NCBI RefSeq assembly: GCF_001305515.1
Contig: NZ_LJYW01000001.1
Location: 3,859,353-3,923,352 of the forward strand
Origin: Prosthecodimorpha hirschii
GTDB lineage: Bacteria; Pseudomonadota; Alphaproteobacteria; Rhizobiales; Ancalomicrobiaceae
DNA length: 64,000 nt
Reading direction: 5' to 3'
Positions 41,226-50,683 of this stretch are shown piece by piece (position 1 is the stretch's first letter; each line of letters starts with the position of its first letter). The translations under genes and the position numbers were made by a program. The notes under the pieces were generated by a model, which searched no databases, was not told where the DNA came from, and saw only the letters and a program-made list of their open reading frames with translations.

Positions 41226-42278
41226 ATGAGCAAGACCAATCCGGGCAATTTCTTCGAGGATTTCCGCATCGGGCAGGTGATCCGCCATGCCACGCCGCGC
41301 ACCGTCACGACCGGCGACGTGGCGCTCTACACCGCCCTCTACGGCCCGCGCTTCGCGGTCCAGTCCTCCGATGCCTTCGCCCGGGCGATCAACTATCCGC
41401 GCGCGCCGCTCGACGATCTGCTCGTGTTCCACATCGTCTTCGGCAAGACGGTGCCGGACATCTCGCTCAACGCCATCGCCAATCTCGGCTATGCCGGCTG
41501 CCGCTTCCTGGCGCCGGTCTATCCGGGCGACACGCTGTCGACCGTCTCCGAGGTGATCGGCCTGAAGGAGAATTCCAACCGCAAGACCGGCGTCGTCTAT
41601 GTCCGCTCGACCGGCTACAACCAGGACGGCGCGGAGGTGCTCGACTATGTGCGCTGGGTCATGGTGCGCAAGAGCGACGAGAGCGCCGGCATCGCCGACG
41701 AGCATGTGCCGGAACTGCCGGCGGTGCTGGCGCCCGACGTGATCGGCGCGGCCGTGCCGCTGCTCGACGGCGCCGGCTACGACGCCGTGCTTGCCGGCAG
41801 CCCGCATCGTTTCGAGGACTACCGGCCCGGCGAGCGGATCGACCATGTCGACGGCATGACGGTCGAGGAAGCCGAGCACCAGCTGGCGACGCGGCTCTAC
41901 CAGAACACCGCCAAGGTGCATTTCAACCAGTTCACCGAGGGCCAGGGCCGCTTCGGCCGCCGGCTGATCTATGGCGGCCACGTCATCTCGCTCGCCCGCG
42001 CGCTCAGCTTCAACGGCCTCGGCAACGCCTTCCATGTCGCCGCCATCAACGGCGGCCGCCATGTCGCCCCGCTCTTCGCCGGCATGACGGTGTTCGCCTG
42101 GTCGGAGGTGCTCGACACCGCCGACCTGCCCGGCCGCACCGATGTCGGCGCCCTGCGCATCCGGACGGTGGCCACCAAGGACCGGCCCTGCGCCGACTTC
42201 CCCCACCGGCTGGAGACGGGCGACTACGATCCGTCCGTCATCCTCGATCTCGACTACTGGGTGCTGATCCCGCGGTGA
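41226..42278 (+). CDS. mch: Mesaconyl-CoA hydratase (double MaoC domain)
   Basis: A 350-residue protein with two tandem MaoC-type hot-dog domains: N-terminal FEDFRIGQVIRHATPRTVT and C-terminal FEDYRPGERIDHVDGMTV, the latter with HFNQFTEGQGRFGRRLIYGGHV that holds the hydratase site. This length and pairing match beta-methylmalyl-CoA dehydratase/mesaconyl-CoA hydratase of the ethylmalonyl-CoA pathway, by which many alphaproteobacteria assimilate acetyl-CoA without glyoxylate bypass. No other pathway gene is adjacent, so the precise substrate is inferred from family. A 188-base gap with no clear gene precedes it. Confidence 0.87.
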   Translation: MSKTNPGNFFEDFRIGQVIRHATPRTVTTGDVALYTALYGPRFAVQSSDAFARAINYPRAPLDDLLVFHIVFGKTVPDISLNAIANLGYAGCRFLAPVYPGDTLSTVSEVIGLKENSNRKTGVVYVRSTGYNQDGAEVLDYVRWVMVRKSDESAGIADEHVPELPAVLAPDVIGAAVPLLDGAGYDAVLAGSPHRFEDYRPGERIDHVDGMTVEEAEHQLATRLYQNTAKVHFNQFTEGQGRFGRRLIYGGHVISLARALSFNGLGNAFHVAAINGGRHVAPLFAGMTVFAWSEVLDTADLPGRTDVGALRIRTVATKDRPCADFPHRLETGDYDPSVILDLDYWVLIPR

Positions 42279-42317
42279 GGGTAGGGTAGGGGAGCCGGGC
42301 AAACTGGCAGTATCCGG

Positions 42318-43757
42318 TCAGGCGATCCGCTCCAGCTTCGGATCGTTGATCATCGCTTCGAATTCATCGTCGTCGAAGCGGTCCAGATAGGTCTCGTAGA
42401 GCGTCGAGCGCGCCAGTGCGGCGGCCTGCTCGAACGCCATCTTGGCCTGCGGATCGTCGGGTTTGCTGCGCCGGTCCGCGGCCTTCTGGCGAAAGTCGGT
42501 GATGTCCTGCTCAAGGCGCTTTCGGGTATCGGACGGCGCCACGCTGCCGGCCACATAGGCGAGCTGGCTGATTCCACTGAGGTAGACGATCTCCTGCGGC
42601 AGAGTAAAACCGGCAAGACCGACCGCCGTACAACCCAGGATGCTGACGGCGACAAGCCCGGTGAACAACAATGCCTGCACTTTGGCGACGTCGATTTCGC
42701 CATGGGTCTCGATAAGGTCGGAGAGATGCGGCTTGTCTCTGCTGATGATGAGAAGCTTGCCGCCGATCAGAAGGCGTCGCGTGGCCGGCGAGATTCCCGC
42801 CCAATCGTTGGTGGCTCGAACGAAGGTGCTTCCGAGGGCTGTTATGCCGAGCAGTTGCAAAATCGTTGAAGACATGGATGGCAGTGTTCCAAGATAAATA
42901 TAGACATACAATACGACAAATCCGACTACAGAGCTGAAGATGAGAATCTGAAATCGACTGAGGCTGCCGTATCCGAGTGAATTCTGAGAGATAAAGACTG
43001 GGTCAGCACAGATTCGAATTCGGTGCATAAATGTTCCGAGTGTCAGAGGCAGCGGGTAGTTTCCGTCATCCGCGGGGTTGATCAGCTTGTCGATTTTCGT
43101 TTTGTTCAACCGCCAGGCCGCGAAGCTGATCAGGCTCCAGAACAAGCCTAAAGCCGCGAGTGACGCGGCCCACGCGTAAAGCGGTTTGACGACCTCGACG
43201 TCGATGATCGTGTAGCCGATCAGCGTATTCGTTGTGCCGTTGCAAAGGGCGGCTACGAGCTGCCAGGGCTCTGTTAAGGCCACAATATTCGGGGCATCCA
43301 GCCTGACGACGATGGCATCGGTGCTCCGGGTATCGATTTTGGTGTTGATCGGCAACTTGACCGGCGGCGGCGCGTCGCGGAAGTCCGACGGCGAGTTGAT
43401 GCTCCACACGACCTTTGGCTGGGCTGCGCCGTTTGTGTAGATCAAAGTCGTGGCGTCCTTCGAGGGAAGTTCAATCCTCACCAGGGCCGCATCACCGACT
43501 GCGACACGAATTTCGTCGGAGCGCGAATATCCGGCACTGTCGTAGACGTTCTTCGTTCGACTCGGTAATAGGATGGGGGCTGCGACAGTGGAATCCGTGC
43601 TCTTGAAGTTCACGGTCTTCCGGAACAACTCCTCGGAATTCGACCACTCGCAGGTCTGAGCCTGAGGGTTGCCATGACTGCTCTTGGCACCCAGCCCCAG
43701 GACGGCAATCAGCGCCAACGTGGCGATGGCGAAACATGTCGGAATCCGTTTTTTCAT
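42318..43757 (-). CDS. Multi-pass membrane protein of unknown function, atypical composition
   Basis: A 479-residue protein I do not recognise. Signal-like N-terminus (CFAIATLALIAVLGLGAKSS), an extracytoplasmic beta-rich domain of about 170 residues with three cysteines, then TM segments near 195-215, 270-295, 300-320 and 360-405, and a cytoplasmic charged tail with AARS-free helical repeats (DITDFRQKAADRRSKPDD). GC content and amino-acid use (more I, N, K, S, T) differ clearly from neighbours, and the upstream 130 bases are AT-rich, which suggests transfer from elsewhere. No mobility genes lie nearby. Confidence 0.75.
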   Translation of the reverse strand: MKKRIPTCFAIATLALIAVLGLGAKSSHGNPQAQTCEWSNSEELFRKTVNFKSTDSTVAAPILLPSRTKNVYDSAGYSRSDEIRVAVGDAALVRIELPSKDATTLIYTNGAAQPKVVWSINSPSDFRDAPPPVKLPINTKIDTRSTDAIVVRLDAPNIVALTEPWQLVAALCNGTTNTLIGYTIIDVEVVKPLYAWAASLAALGLFWSLISFAAWRLNKTKIDKLINPADDGNYPLPLTLGTFMHRIRICADPVFISQNSLGYGSLSRFQILIFSSVVGFVVLYVYIYLGTLPSMSSTILQLLGITALGSTFVRATNDWAGISPATRRLLIGGKLLIISRDKPHLSDLIETHGEIDVAKVQALLFTGLVAVSILGCTAVGLAGFTLPQEIVYLSGISQLAYVAGSVAPSDTRKRLEQDITDFRQKAADRRSKPDDPQAKMAFEQAAALARSTLYETYLDRFDDDEFEAMINDPKLERIA

Positions 43758-44019
43758 CGCGGTGACTCCTGAAAGTGCAGGAGGGGATTCTAAAATGCAG
43801 GATTATTATTGGTCTGATCTTGAGCCTACTAAAATAAAGTTGCAACAAAAATAAAATACAATCTGAAATTTATAGATACGGTAAAATAGCCCACTGATGC
43901 CCGCGGTGGAGGGGACTGCTGCGTCTCTGCCGGACGGCTGCGCTCGACGCCGGATCGGTTGCGCGGCGGCCCCCGCCCGGGCACCCTCAGGCCCGACCAC
44001 TGACATGAAGGGCCAATCG

Positions 44020-44526
44020 ATGCTCGACCATTTCCGCATGTTCGCCGGCTACAATGCCTGGGCCAACCGGCGGCTCTACGAAGCCGCCGCGGCGCTTCCG
44101 GAGGCCGACTATCGGGCCGATCACGGGGCCTTTTTCGGGTCGCTGCATCGGACGCTTAACCATATTCTGGTCGGCGATCGCATCTGGATGCGCCGGTTCA
44201 CCGGTGCGGGCGAGGCGCCGAACCGGCTCGACGCGATCCTGCATGACGACCTCGCGGGGCTGACCGCGGCCCGTTTCGCCGAGGACCGGCGCATCGTCGA
44301 CTGGGTCGACGGCCTGGACGCGGCTCGGCTTGCGGCGACCTTCACCTATGTTCCGGTGACGCGGCCCGAGCCCGTGACGCAGCCGCTCGCGCCTGCGCTC
44401 GCCCATTTCTTCAACCACCAGACCCACCATCGCGGCCAGGCGCATGTGATCCTGACCCGCTCCGCCGGCCGCGCGCCGGACCTCGACCTGATCTTGTTCC
44501 AGCGAGAGACCGGGATCGGGATGTGA
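44020..44526 (+). CDS. DinB family metal-binding protein
   Basis: A 168-residue four-helix-bundle protein. The likely metal ligands are His in SLHRTLNHILVGD and the HH pair of FFNHQTHHRGQAHVI, a pattern of the DinB/YfiT class, whose members include mycothiol- and bacillithiol-dependent transferases and many of unknown role. I chose the ATG with AAGGG 7 bases upstream; an ATG 15 bases before it lacks a ribosome site. It stands alone, followed by a long gap before sdhC. Confidence 0.85.
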   Translation: MLDHFRMFAGYNAWANRRLYEAAAALPEADYRADHGAFFGSLHRTLNHILVGDRIWMRRFTGAGEAPNRLDAILHDDLAGLTAARFAEDRRIVDWVDGLDAARLAATFTYVPVTRPEPVTQPLAPALAHFFNHQTHHRGQAHVILTRSAGRAPDLDLILFQRETGIGM

Positions 44527-45122
44527 TCGGCGCTTGGCCGGCTCCCGCTCGGGCGGCGGCGCCCGGGTGCCGTCGACCGGCCTGCGCGGCGCGGTGCCGG
44601 TCGTCCCGCCGTCCGACGGGTCTCGGCCCGCGCCGGTCTTGCCGCTCGGCATCGGGCTGCCGGACCGAGGCGGCGGGGCGCGGGCGCGGGATGGGGCAGC
44701 GCGGAAAGCAATCTCGAATCAGGCCCTTGGTCCGGTCGACCGGGACCCGCGCGAAGGACCGGACGCCGCACCGCCCGGTCTCGCGAGACCCTGCCCGTCA
44801 TCCCGTGCATGCTGCACTGCAAGGTCTTGTGTGCGTGACGGCTTCATGCGTATGACGGTGAGATATTTCAGGTATATGGCATGCCAGGATAGCAATGGTT
44901 GAGCATTTTTTCCCGACGCGAGCCGTCCGGGCGATGGATTGCGACGTAATCCCTTTGGACGTTTTGACGCAGAGCAGCAAAAGGGATTAGAACCTAGACC
45001 CGTCGGGCGGGGGGCCTGCAGAACGAGGCGCGTCGGGGGGGGACCCGGCGCCGCATTCGATCCGGACCGCCCGAACGAGTTCGCTTCAACGACGACCGCC
45101 TTCAACGGACGGACCAGTGCCG
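44527..45122. other. Long leader upstream of sdhC
   Basis: A 596-base gap without a convincing gene. The first 300 bases are GC-rich and unstructured to the eye. Bases 44850-45000 are more AT-rich (ATATTTCAGGTATATGG at 44862-44878 resembles a promoter box region) and contain an inverted repeat. The last 120 bases are a GC-rich leader. Confidence 0.5.
44947..44989. promoter_or_regulatory. Inverted repeat upstream of sdhC
   Basis: TAATCCCTTT (44947-44956) and AAAGGGATTA (44980-44989) are perfect 10-base inverted arms around a 23-base spacer. It could be an operator for a dimeric regulator or the base of an RNA hairpin in the sdh leader. Confidence 0.5.
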
Positions 45123-45530
45123 ATGTCGACCACGGAAAGCAAAGCGAGCGGACCCGCGCGCCCGCTCTCGCCGCACCTGCAGATCTACCGGTTCTCCTGG
45201 ACGATGGCGATGTCGATCGCCCATCGCATCACCGGTGCGGCGCTCTACGGCGGCACGCTGCTGGTCGCGATCTGGCTGGTCGCGGCGGCGTCCGGCAAGG
45301 CGAGCTACGACACCGTGCAGTGGTTCTTCGGCTCCTTCCTCGGCCTCCTGGTCCTGTTCGGCTTCACCTTCGCGCTCTGGCACCACACGCTCGGCGGCAT
45401 CCGTCACCTGATCTGGGACACCGGCAAGGGCTTCGAGCTGCAGAGCCGGATGGCGATGGCCAAGTTCACGCTGATCGGGTCGGCCGTCCTGACGGTCCTG
45501 ACCTGGATCGTCGCCCTCGTGGTCCGTTGA
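45123..45530 (+). CDS. sdhC: Succinate dehydrogenase cytochrome b556 subunit
   Basis: A 135-residue membrane anchor of complex II with three TM segments. RPLSPHLQIYRFSWTMAMSIAHRITGAAL is the SdhC signature; the His in IAHRITG is a heme b ligand region, and WHHTLGGIRHLIWD is conserved. It binds quinone together with SdhD. The ATG used is two codons after a GTG in frame. First gene of the operon. Confidence 0.95.
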   Translation: MSTTESKASGPARPLSPHLQIYRFSWTMAMSIAHRITGAALYGGTLLVAIWLVAAASGKASYDTVQWFFGSFLGLLVLFGFTFALWHHTLGGIRHLIWDTGKGFELQSRMAMAKFTLIGSAVLTVLTWIVALVVR

Positions 45531-45541
45531 GGAGAACTCCG

Positions 45542-45922
45542 ATGTCGATGCGCACCCCGCTCGGCCGCGTCCGCGGTCTCGGCTCCGCCCATGACGGTAC
45601 CCACCACTTCTGGCAGAAGCGGGTCACCTCGGTGGCGCTCGTTCCGCTGACCCTGATCGTGGTCGGCGTGGTGATCGCGATCCCCGGCCGCAGCCATGCC
45701 GACGCCGTCGCGCTGCTCGGCCATCCGCTGGTCGCCATCACGCTGCTCGCCACGCTCCTCGCCGGCATCCACCACATGCATCTCGGCATGCAGGTGGTCA
45801 TCGAGGACTACATCCACACCGAGCCGACCAAGACGGCGCTGGTTCTCGCCAACACCTTCTTCTGCGCCCTGATGGCCATCGCGTGCGTCTGGGCCGTCGT
45901 GAAGCTCTCCTTCGGCATCTGA
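45542..45922 (+). CDS. sdhD: Succinate dehydrogenase membrane anchor subunit
   Basis: A 126-residue anchor with three TM segments. [27 protein letters not shown] is the alphaproteobacterial SdhD N-terminus, and [16 protein letters not shown] carries the heme/quinone-site histidine and Asp-Tyr pair. GAGGAGAA precedes the start. It follows sdhC by 11 bases and sdhA follows by 19. Confidence 0.95.
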   Translation: MSMRTPLGRVRGLGSAHDGTHHFWQKRVTSVALVPLTLIVVGVVIAIPGRSHADAVALLGHPLVAITLLATLLAGIHHMHLGMQVVIEDYIHTEPTKTALVLANTFFCALMAIACVWAVVKLSFGI

Positions 45923-45941
45923 ACGCTCGGACACAGCACCC

Positions 45942-47771
45942 ATGGCCGAATCCAAGACCACCGCCGCCCCCTCCGCGCTCAACGGCGCCTATCCGTTCAT
46001 CGACCACACCTTCGACGTGGTGGTGGTCGGGGCCGGCGGCGCGGGGCTGCGGGCCGTCACCGGCTGCTCCGAGGCCGGCCTCAAGACGGCCTGCATCACC
46101 AAGGTCTTCCCGACCCGCTCGCACACCGTCGCCGCCCAGGGCGGCATCTCGGCCTCGCTCGGCAACATGGGCGAGGACGACTGGCGCTGGCACATGTACG
46201 ACACCGTCAAGGGCTCCGACTGGCTCGGCGACCAGGACGCGATCGAGTATCTGTGCCGCAACGCGCCGGATGCGGTCTACGAGCTCGAGCATTGGGGCGT
46301 GCCCTTCTCGCGCACCGAGGAAGGCAAGATCTACCAGCGGCCCTTCGGCGGCATGACCACCCATTTCGGCAAGGGCCGCGCCCAGCGCACCTGCGCCGCC
46401 GCCGACCGCACCGGCCACGCCATCCTGCACACGCTCTACGGACAGTCGCTGCGCTACTCGGCCGAGTTCTTCATCGAGTATTTCGCCATCGACCTGATCA
46501 TGGACGACGATGGCGCCTGCCGCGGCGTGATCGCACTGTGCATGGAAGACGGCACGCTGCACCGCTTCCGCTGCGCCAAGACCATCCTGGCGACCGGCGG
46601 CTACGGCCGCACCTATTTCTCCTGCACCTCCGCCCATACCTGCACGGGCGACGGCAACGCCATGGTGCTGCGCGCCGGCCTGCCGCTGCAGGACATGGAG
46701 TTCGTGCAGTTCCACCCGACCGGCATCTACGGCGCCGGCGTGCTGATCACCGAGGGCGCCCGCGGCGAGGGCGGCTACCTGACCAATTCCGAGGGCGAGC
46801 GCTTCATGGAGCGCTATGCCCCCTCGGCCAAGGATCTCGCCTCGCGTGACGTGGTCAGCCGCGCCATGACGATCGAAATCCGCGAGGGCCGCGGCGTCGG
46901 CAAGAACAAGGATCACATCCACCTGCACTTGAGCCATCTGGATCCCGCGATCCTGGCCGAGCGCCTGCCGGGCATCACGGAATCGGCGAAGATCTTCGCC
47001 GGCGTCGACCTGACCAAGGAGCCGATCCCGGTGCTGCCGACCGTCCACTACAACATGGGCGGCATCCCGACGAACTTCCACGGCGAGGTGCTGACCAAGA
47101 AGGGCGGCGATCCGGACTGCATCGTCCCGGGCCTCCTGGCGATCGGCGAGGCGGCCTGCGTGTCGGTCCACGGCGCCAACCGCCTCGGCTCCAACTCGCT
47201 GATCGACCTCGTCGTGTTCGGCCGCGCCGCCGGCCTGCGTTGCGCGGAGACGATCCGGCGCGGCGAGCGCCAGCCGGACCTGCCCAAGGGCGCCGGCGAC
47301 CTGGCGCTGTCGCGCCTCGACCGCTTCCGCTACGCCTCGGGCGGTACGCCTACGGCCGAGCTGCGGCTCAAGATGCAGCGCGTCATGCAGACCAACTGTG
47401 CGGTGTTCCGCACCGGCGACGTGCTGAGCGAAGGCCAGAAGCTGATCCACGACGTGTGGAGCGGCATCGGCGACGTGAAGGTCACCGACCGTTCGATGGT
47501 CTGGAATTCGGATCTGATCGAGACGCTCGAATTCGACAACCTGATCACCCAGGCGGTCGTGACCATGGACTCCGCCGCCAACCGCCAGGAAAGCCGCGGC
47601 GCCCATGCCCGCGAGGACTTTCCGGACCGCGACGACGCCAACTGGATGAAGCACACCCTCGCCTGGGCCAGCGACGACACCCGCAAGGTGACGCTCGACT
47701 ACCGCCCGGTGCATACCTACACGATGTCCAACGACATCGCCTATATCGAGCCGAAGGCGCGGGTCTACTGA
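45942..47771 (+). CDS. sdhA: Succinate dehydrogenase flavoprotein subunit
   Basis: Complex II catalytic subunit of 609 residues, converting succinate to fumarate in the TCA cycle. FAD motif [14 protein letters not shown] (about 26-39), covalent FAD attachment at His61 in [10 protein letters not shown], substrate site [21 protein letters not shown] and the catalytic Arg region [19 protein letters not shown]. The C-terminus [18 protein letters not shown] is typical. Full length. Confidence 0.97.
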   Translation: MAESKTTAAPSALNGAYPFIDHTFDVVVVGAGGAGLRAVTGCSEAGLKTACITKVFPTRSHTVAAQGGISASLGNMGEDDWRWHMYDTVKGSDWLGDQDAIEYLCRNAPDAVYELEHWGVPFSRTEEGKIYQRPFGGMTTHFGKGRAQRTCAAADRTGHAILHTLYGQSLRYSAEFFIEYFAIDLIMDDDGACRGVIALCMEDGTLHRFRCAKTILATGGYGRTYFSCTSAHTCTGDGNAMVLRAGLPLQDMEFVQFHPTGIYGAGVLITEGARGEGGYLTNSEGERFMERYAPSAKDLASRDVVSRAMTIEIREGRGVGKNKDHIHLHLSHLDPAILAERLPGITESAKIFAGVDLTKEPIPVLPTVHYNMGGIPTNFHGEVLTKKGGDPDCIVPGLLAIGEAACVSVHGANRLGSNSLIDLVVFGRAAGLRCAETIRRGERQPDLPKGAGDLALSRLDRFRYASGGTPTAELRLKMQRVMQTNCAVFRTGDVLSEGQKLIHDVWSGIGDVKVTDRSMVWNSDLIETLEFDNLITQAVVTMDSAANRQESRGAHAREDFPDRDDANWMKHTLAWASDDTRKVTLDYRPVHTYTMSNDIAYIEPKARVY

Positions 47772-47772
47772 T

Positions 47773-48225
47773 GTGACCGGGGCGGGCTACTCGGGCACGC
47801 CTCTGCCGCGCAAGCTCGGGCTTGCGGACGGCCAGCAGGTGGCCTTCGTCGGCCTGCCCCCGGAACTTGAGGCGCTCGCCGCGGCGGCCTCCTTTGCCGG
47901 CATGATCCGGACGGAGGCCTGGGTGGGTTTCGGCCCGCCGGCCCGGCTGGATCTGATCCTCGGTTTCACCGCCCGGCGCGCCGATCTCGCGGCGGGTCTG
48001 GCGGGGATGATCGCGGCGATCAGGCCGGCCGGAATGATCTGGGTCGCCTGGCCCAAGAAGGCCGCGAAGGTGGCGACGGACGTGACCGAGGATGTGGTTC
48101 GCGACGTGGCGCTGCCCTTGGGGTTGGTGGATGTGAAGGTTTGCGCGGTCGACGCGATCTGGTCGGGCTTGAAGCTCGTGATCCGCAAGGATCTCCGCCG
48201 GACGCTCGGGGCGCAGGACGGTTGA
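47773..48225 (+). CDS. DUF3052 family protein inside the sdh operon
   Basis: A 150-residue protein with GTG start two bases after the sdhA stop (the ATG overlapping that stop is followed directly by TGA and cannot be used). [23 protein letters not shown] and [23 protein letters not shown] are DUF3052 hallmarks. The fold is small and probably cytoplasmic; no function is established. Its place between sdhA and sdhB suggests a link to complex II assembly or abundance, which is inference. Confidence 0.85.
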   Translation: MTGAGYSGTPLPRKLGLADGQQVAFVGLPPELEALAAAASFAGMIRTEAWVGFGPPARLDLILGFTARRADLAAGLAGMIAAIRPAGMIWVAWPKKAAKVATDVTEDVVRDVALPLGLVDVKVCAVDAIWSGLKLVIRKDLRRTLGAQDG

Positions 48226-48241
48226 GGCGAAGGACGACACG

Positions 48242-49021
48242 ATGGTCGAGCTTGCACTGCCCAAGAACAGCCGCATGCAGCTGGGCAAGACCTGGCCGAA
48301 GCCGGCCAATGCGACGCGGCTGAAGGAATACCAGGTCTATCGCTGGAATCCGGATGACGGGCGCAATCCGCAGATCGACACCTTCTATGTCGATCTGGAC
48401 GATTGCGGGCCGATGATCCTGGACGGTCTGCTCTACATCAAGAACAAGATCGACCCGACGCTGACCTTCCGCCGCTCCTGCCGCGAAGGCATCTGCGGCT
48501 CCTGCGCGATGAATATCGACGGCCTCAACACGCTCGCCTGCACCAAAGGCATGGACGAGGTGAAGGGCGCCATCAAGATCTATCCGTTGCCGCATATGCC
48601 GGTGATCAAGGATCTGGTGCCGGATCTGACCAACTTCTACGCTCAGCACCGCTCGATCGAGCCCTGGCTGAAGACGGTGTCGGCGACGCCGCAGATCGAA
48701 TGGAAGCAGTCGCGCGAGGATCGCGAGAAGCTCGACGGTCTCTACGAGTGCATTCTGTGCGCCTCCTGCTCGACCTCCTGCCCGAGCTACTGGTGGAACG
48801 GCGACCGCTATCTCGGTCCGGCAGTGCTGCTGCAGGCCTATCGCTGGCTGATCGACAGCCGCGACGAGGCGACCGGCGAGCGGCTCGACAATCTCGAGGA
48901 TCCGTTCCGCCTGTATCGCTGCCACACGATCATGAACTGCGCCAACACCTGCCCGAAGGGCCTGAACCCGGCCAAGGCGATCGCCGAGATCAAGAAGATG
49001 ATGGTCGAGCGGCGGGTCTGA
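48242..49021 (+). CDS. sdhB: Succinate dehydrogenase iron-sulfur subunit
   Basis: Complex II electron-transfer subunit of 259 residues. The [2Fe-2S] cluster cysteines are in [15 protein letters not shown], the [4Fe-4S] motif in [16 protein letters not shown] and the [3Fe-4S] motif in [17 protein letters not shown]. It passes electrons from SdhA to the membrane quinone site. Last gene of the operon, followed by a stem-loop with a GGAA tetraloop. Confidence 0.97.
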   Translation: MVELALPKNSRMQLGKTWPKPANATRLKEYQVYRWNPDDGRNPQIDTFYVDLDDCGPMILDGLLYIKNKIDPTLTFRRSCREGICGSCAMNIDGLNTLACTKGMDEVKGAIKIYPLPHMPVIKDLVPDLTNFYAQHRSIEPWLKTVSATPQIEWKQSREDREKLDGLYECILCASCSTSCPSYWWNGDRYLGPAVLLQAYRWLIDSRDEATGERLDNLEDPFRLYRCHTIMNCANTCPKGLNPAKAIAEIKKMMVERRV

Positions 49022-49056
49022 CCCGCCGTCGCCTGCGCTGCCGGGATGTCGAGATG

Positions 49057-49084
49057 GCGGCCGTCACCGGAAGGTGGCGGCCGC
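49057..49084 (+). terminator. Intrinsic-type terminator of the sdh operon
   Basis: GCGGCCGTCACC and GGTGGCGGCCGC form a 12-base stem with one G-T pair, closed by a GGAA tetraloop and followed by ATTCTTTC. It begins 36 bases after the sdhB stop. Confidence 0.7.
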
Positions 49085-49154
49085 ATTCTTTCAGGTGCCT
49101 CATTCTTTCAGCGGTCTGGAGAGCGTTCGCGCGCTTCTGCCGGATGCGGCCGGG

Positions 49155-49188
49155 TGGCCCATCGCCCATCCGCCTGCAGGATGGGCCA
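49155..49188 (-). terminator. Stem-loop downstream of GNAT gene
   Basis: TGGCCCATC and GATGGGCCA are perfect 9-base arms with a 16-base loop, lying 21 bases past the stop of the leftward acetyltransferase gene. With the sdh hairpin it separates the two convergent transcripts. Confidence 0.55.
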
Positions 49189-49208
49189 TTCGATCCGCGG
49201 GCATGCGC

Positions 49209-49745
49209 CTACGCGGATCGGGCGGCGGTGCGGAAGGGGTTCCACCAGCGCGAGGACGGCGTTTCGCCAGTCTCATCACGGCTGCTGCCGTCGAGCGTGA
49301 GCTGGTAGGTCACCGTGCGCCGGCCGCCCTGCGAGCGGAAGCCGTGGCCGAGCGCGATGGCGCGCGTGGCCTCGTCGGTCGCCTCGATATCGATCCGGAT
49401 CGCGCCGACCCCGCGGCGGCGGGCCTCGGCGATCGCCGCGGCGGCGAGCTGCCGGCCGAGCCCGCGGCCGCGCCAGGGCTTCTCGATCGCCATGACCAGT
49501 TCGCCGGTGGCGCCGTCGTCGTCGACCTCGAGTTCGGCGGCGCCGCGCAGGGTGCCGTCGACGAAGACGCCGATCAGGCTGGTCCGCGAGACGATCATGT
49601 GCAGGCAGTGCGACAGGATGAAGTGATCGTCGACGCCGGCCGCGAAGCGCTGGGCGCGGGCCGGGCCGTCGAGGCGCATCATGTGGTCGAGATAGGCCTC
49701 GAGTTCGGAGGCGCAGAGAAGCCGTACGAGGATGTCTTCACTCAT
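49209..49745 (-). CDS. GNAT family N-acetyltransferase (paralogue 1)
   Basis: A 178-residue acetyltransferase. The acetyl-CoA loop is EKPWRGRGLGRQLAAAAIAEAR (about 87-108), preceded by the beta-bulge GELVMAI and followed by AIALGHGFRSQGG. The N-terminal MMRLDGPARAQRFAAGVDDHFILSH resembles the second GNAT protein encoded nearby (LLRLDPISRHQRFAMGASDDFVI), so they are paralogues. The substrate is unknown. Confidence 0.85.
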   Translation of the reverse strand: MSEDILVRLLCASELEAYLDHMMRLDGPARAQRFAAGVDDHFILSHCLHMIVSRTSLIGVFVDGTLRGAAELEVDDDGATGELVMAIEKPWRGRGLGRQLAAAAIAEARRRGVGAIRIDIEATDEATRAIALGHGFRSQGGRRTVTYQLTLDGSSRDETGETPSSRWWNPFRTAARSA

Positions 49746-50107
49746 GTCCGGGTCCCGCGCGTGCTCGAACTGGCTCGTCGTCGGCGCCCGTGCGAAACGA
49801 TTCGCCCGCCTCGTGCCGGTGCGCCGAAGGCCGGCGGCGATCCCGTCCCCGCGCCGGCCATGCGACGCAGGAAGACCGGATCGCCCGCCTTCGAGTCAAT
49901 TTCGGCGAAAGGGGTGAACCATTCGTTAACCGCGTCCGGAATGCCGAGGCCGTTCAGCGGCTTGAGATCCCGGACCGGTACCGATCACAGCAACGGCCCA
50001 GGATGCCGACGCACCGGGCCGTTGACGTGCCGCGAATGTCTCATGGGCGGCAGAGGCATGAGAAATCCGCGTGTCGAATGCCGACGATCATTCCATGACC
50101 GTCGGTA
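49746..50107. other. Gap between the two GNAT genes
   Basis: A 362-base non-coding stretch with the promoter region of the first GNAT gene and the 3' end of the second. CAACGGCCC (49991-49999) and GGGCCGTTG (50016-50024) form a perfect 9-base stem, a candidate terminator for the second gene. Nothing else is seen. Confidence 0.5.
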
Positions 50108-50683
50108 TCAGGCCCGCGTCGGCGCCACCATGCGACGCTGCAGGTCGAAGATGGCGGTGGTCCAGCCATGGGCGTCGGCGACGGCTTCCCGGAAATAGCT
50201 GCCCGGGGTCGGGCCGTCCGGCAGCACGAGGCCGACGACGTCGCCGGATTCGAACTCCAGTTCCGCACCGAACCGGCGGGCGAGGCGCTGCATGTGCCGG
50301 TTCGAGGCGAGGCAGTTCATGTAGACGCGCCGGATGCGCCGGTTGCGGGCGGCGAGCAGCGTCTTTTCCATCAGCGCGGAGCCGACGCCCTTGAGCTGCC
50401 AGTCGGCCTCCACGCTGAAGGCCGCTTCGGCTTCCTTGGCATTCTGCGGCAGGCCGCGCAATTCGCCGGCGCCGACCAGCCGATCGTCCGCGAACCAGCC
50501 GTGAATCAGCGTGTCTAGGTTGAAGCTCGTCTCCGCATAGCGGATGACGAAGTCGTCGGACGCCCCCATCGCGAAGCGCTGGTGGCGGGAGATCGGGTCG
50601 AGACGCAAAAGATGGTCCCGAAAGGCGCCGCGGTCGGCGAGCCAGAGCTTGCGCACTGTGCCCCCGTCGGTGATCGTTTTCAT
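50108..50683 (-). CDS. GNAT family N-acetyltransferase (paralogue 2)
   Basis: A 191-residue acetyltransferase with acetyl-CoA loop VEADWQLKGVGSALMEKTLLAAR and C-terminal MQRLARRFGAELEFESGDVV. MKTITDGGTVRKLWLADRGAFRDHLLRLD precedes the core. The ATG with GAGG 8 bases upstream is used; another ATG two codons earlier is too close to the ribosome site. It is related to the neighbouring GNAT protein, showing a local duplication. Substrate unknown. Confidence 0.85.
   Translation of the reverse strand: MKTITDGGTVRKLWLADRGAFRDHLLRLDPISRHQRFAMGASDDFVIRYAETSFNLDTLIHGWFADDRLVGAGELRGLPQNAKEAEAAFSVEADWQLKGVGSALMEKTLLAARNRRIRRVYMNCLASNRHMQRLARRFGAELEFESGDVVGLVLPDGPTPGSYFREAVADAHGWTTAIFDLQRRMVAPTRA

Noticed and set aside
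44534-44902. 122-codon frame on the plus strand in the sdhC leader
   Set aside because: Gly/Arg/Pro-rich string without a ribosome site or any recognisable segment.
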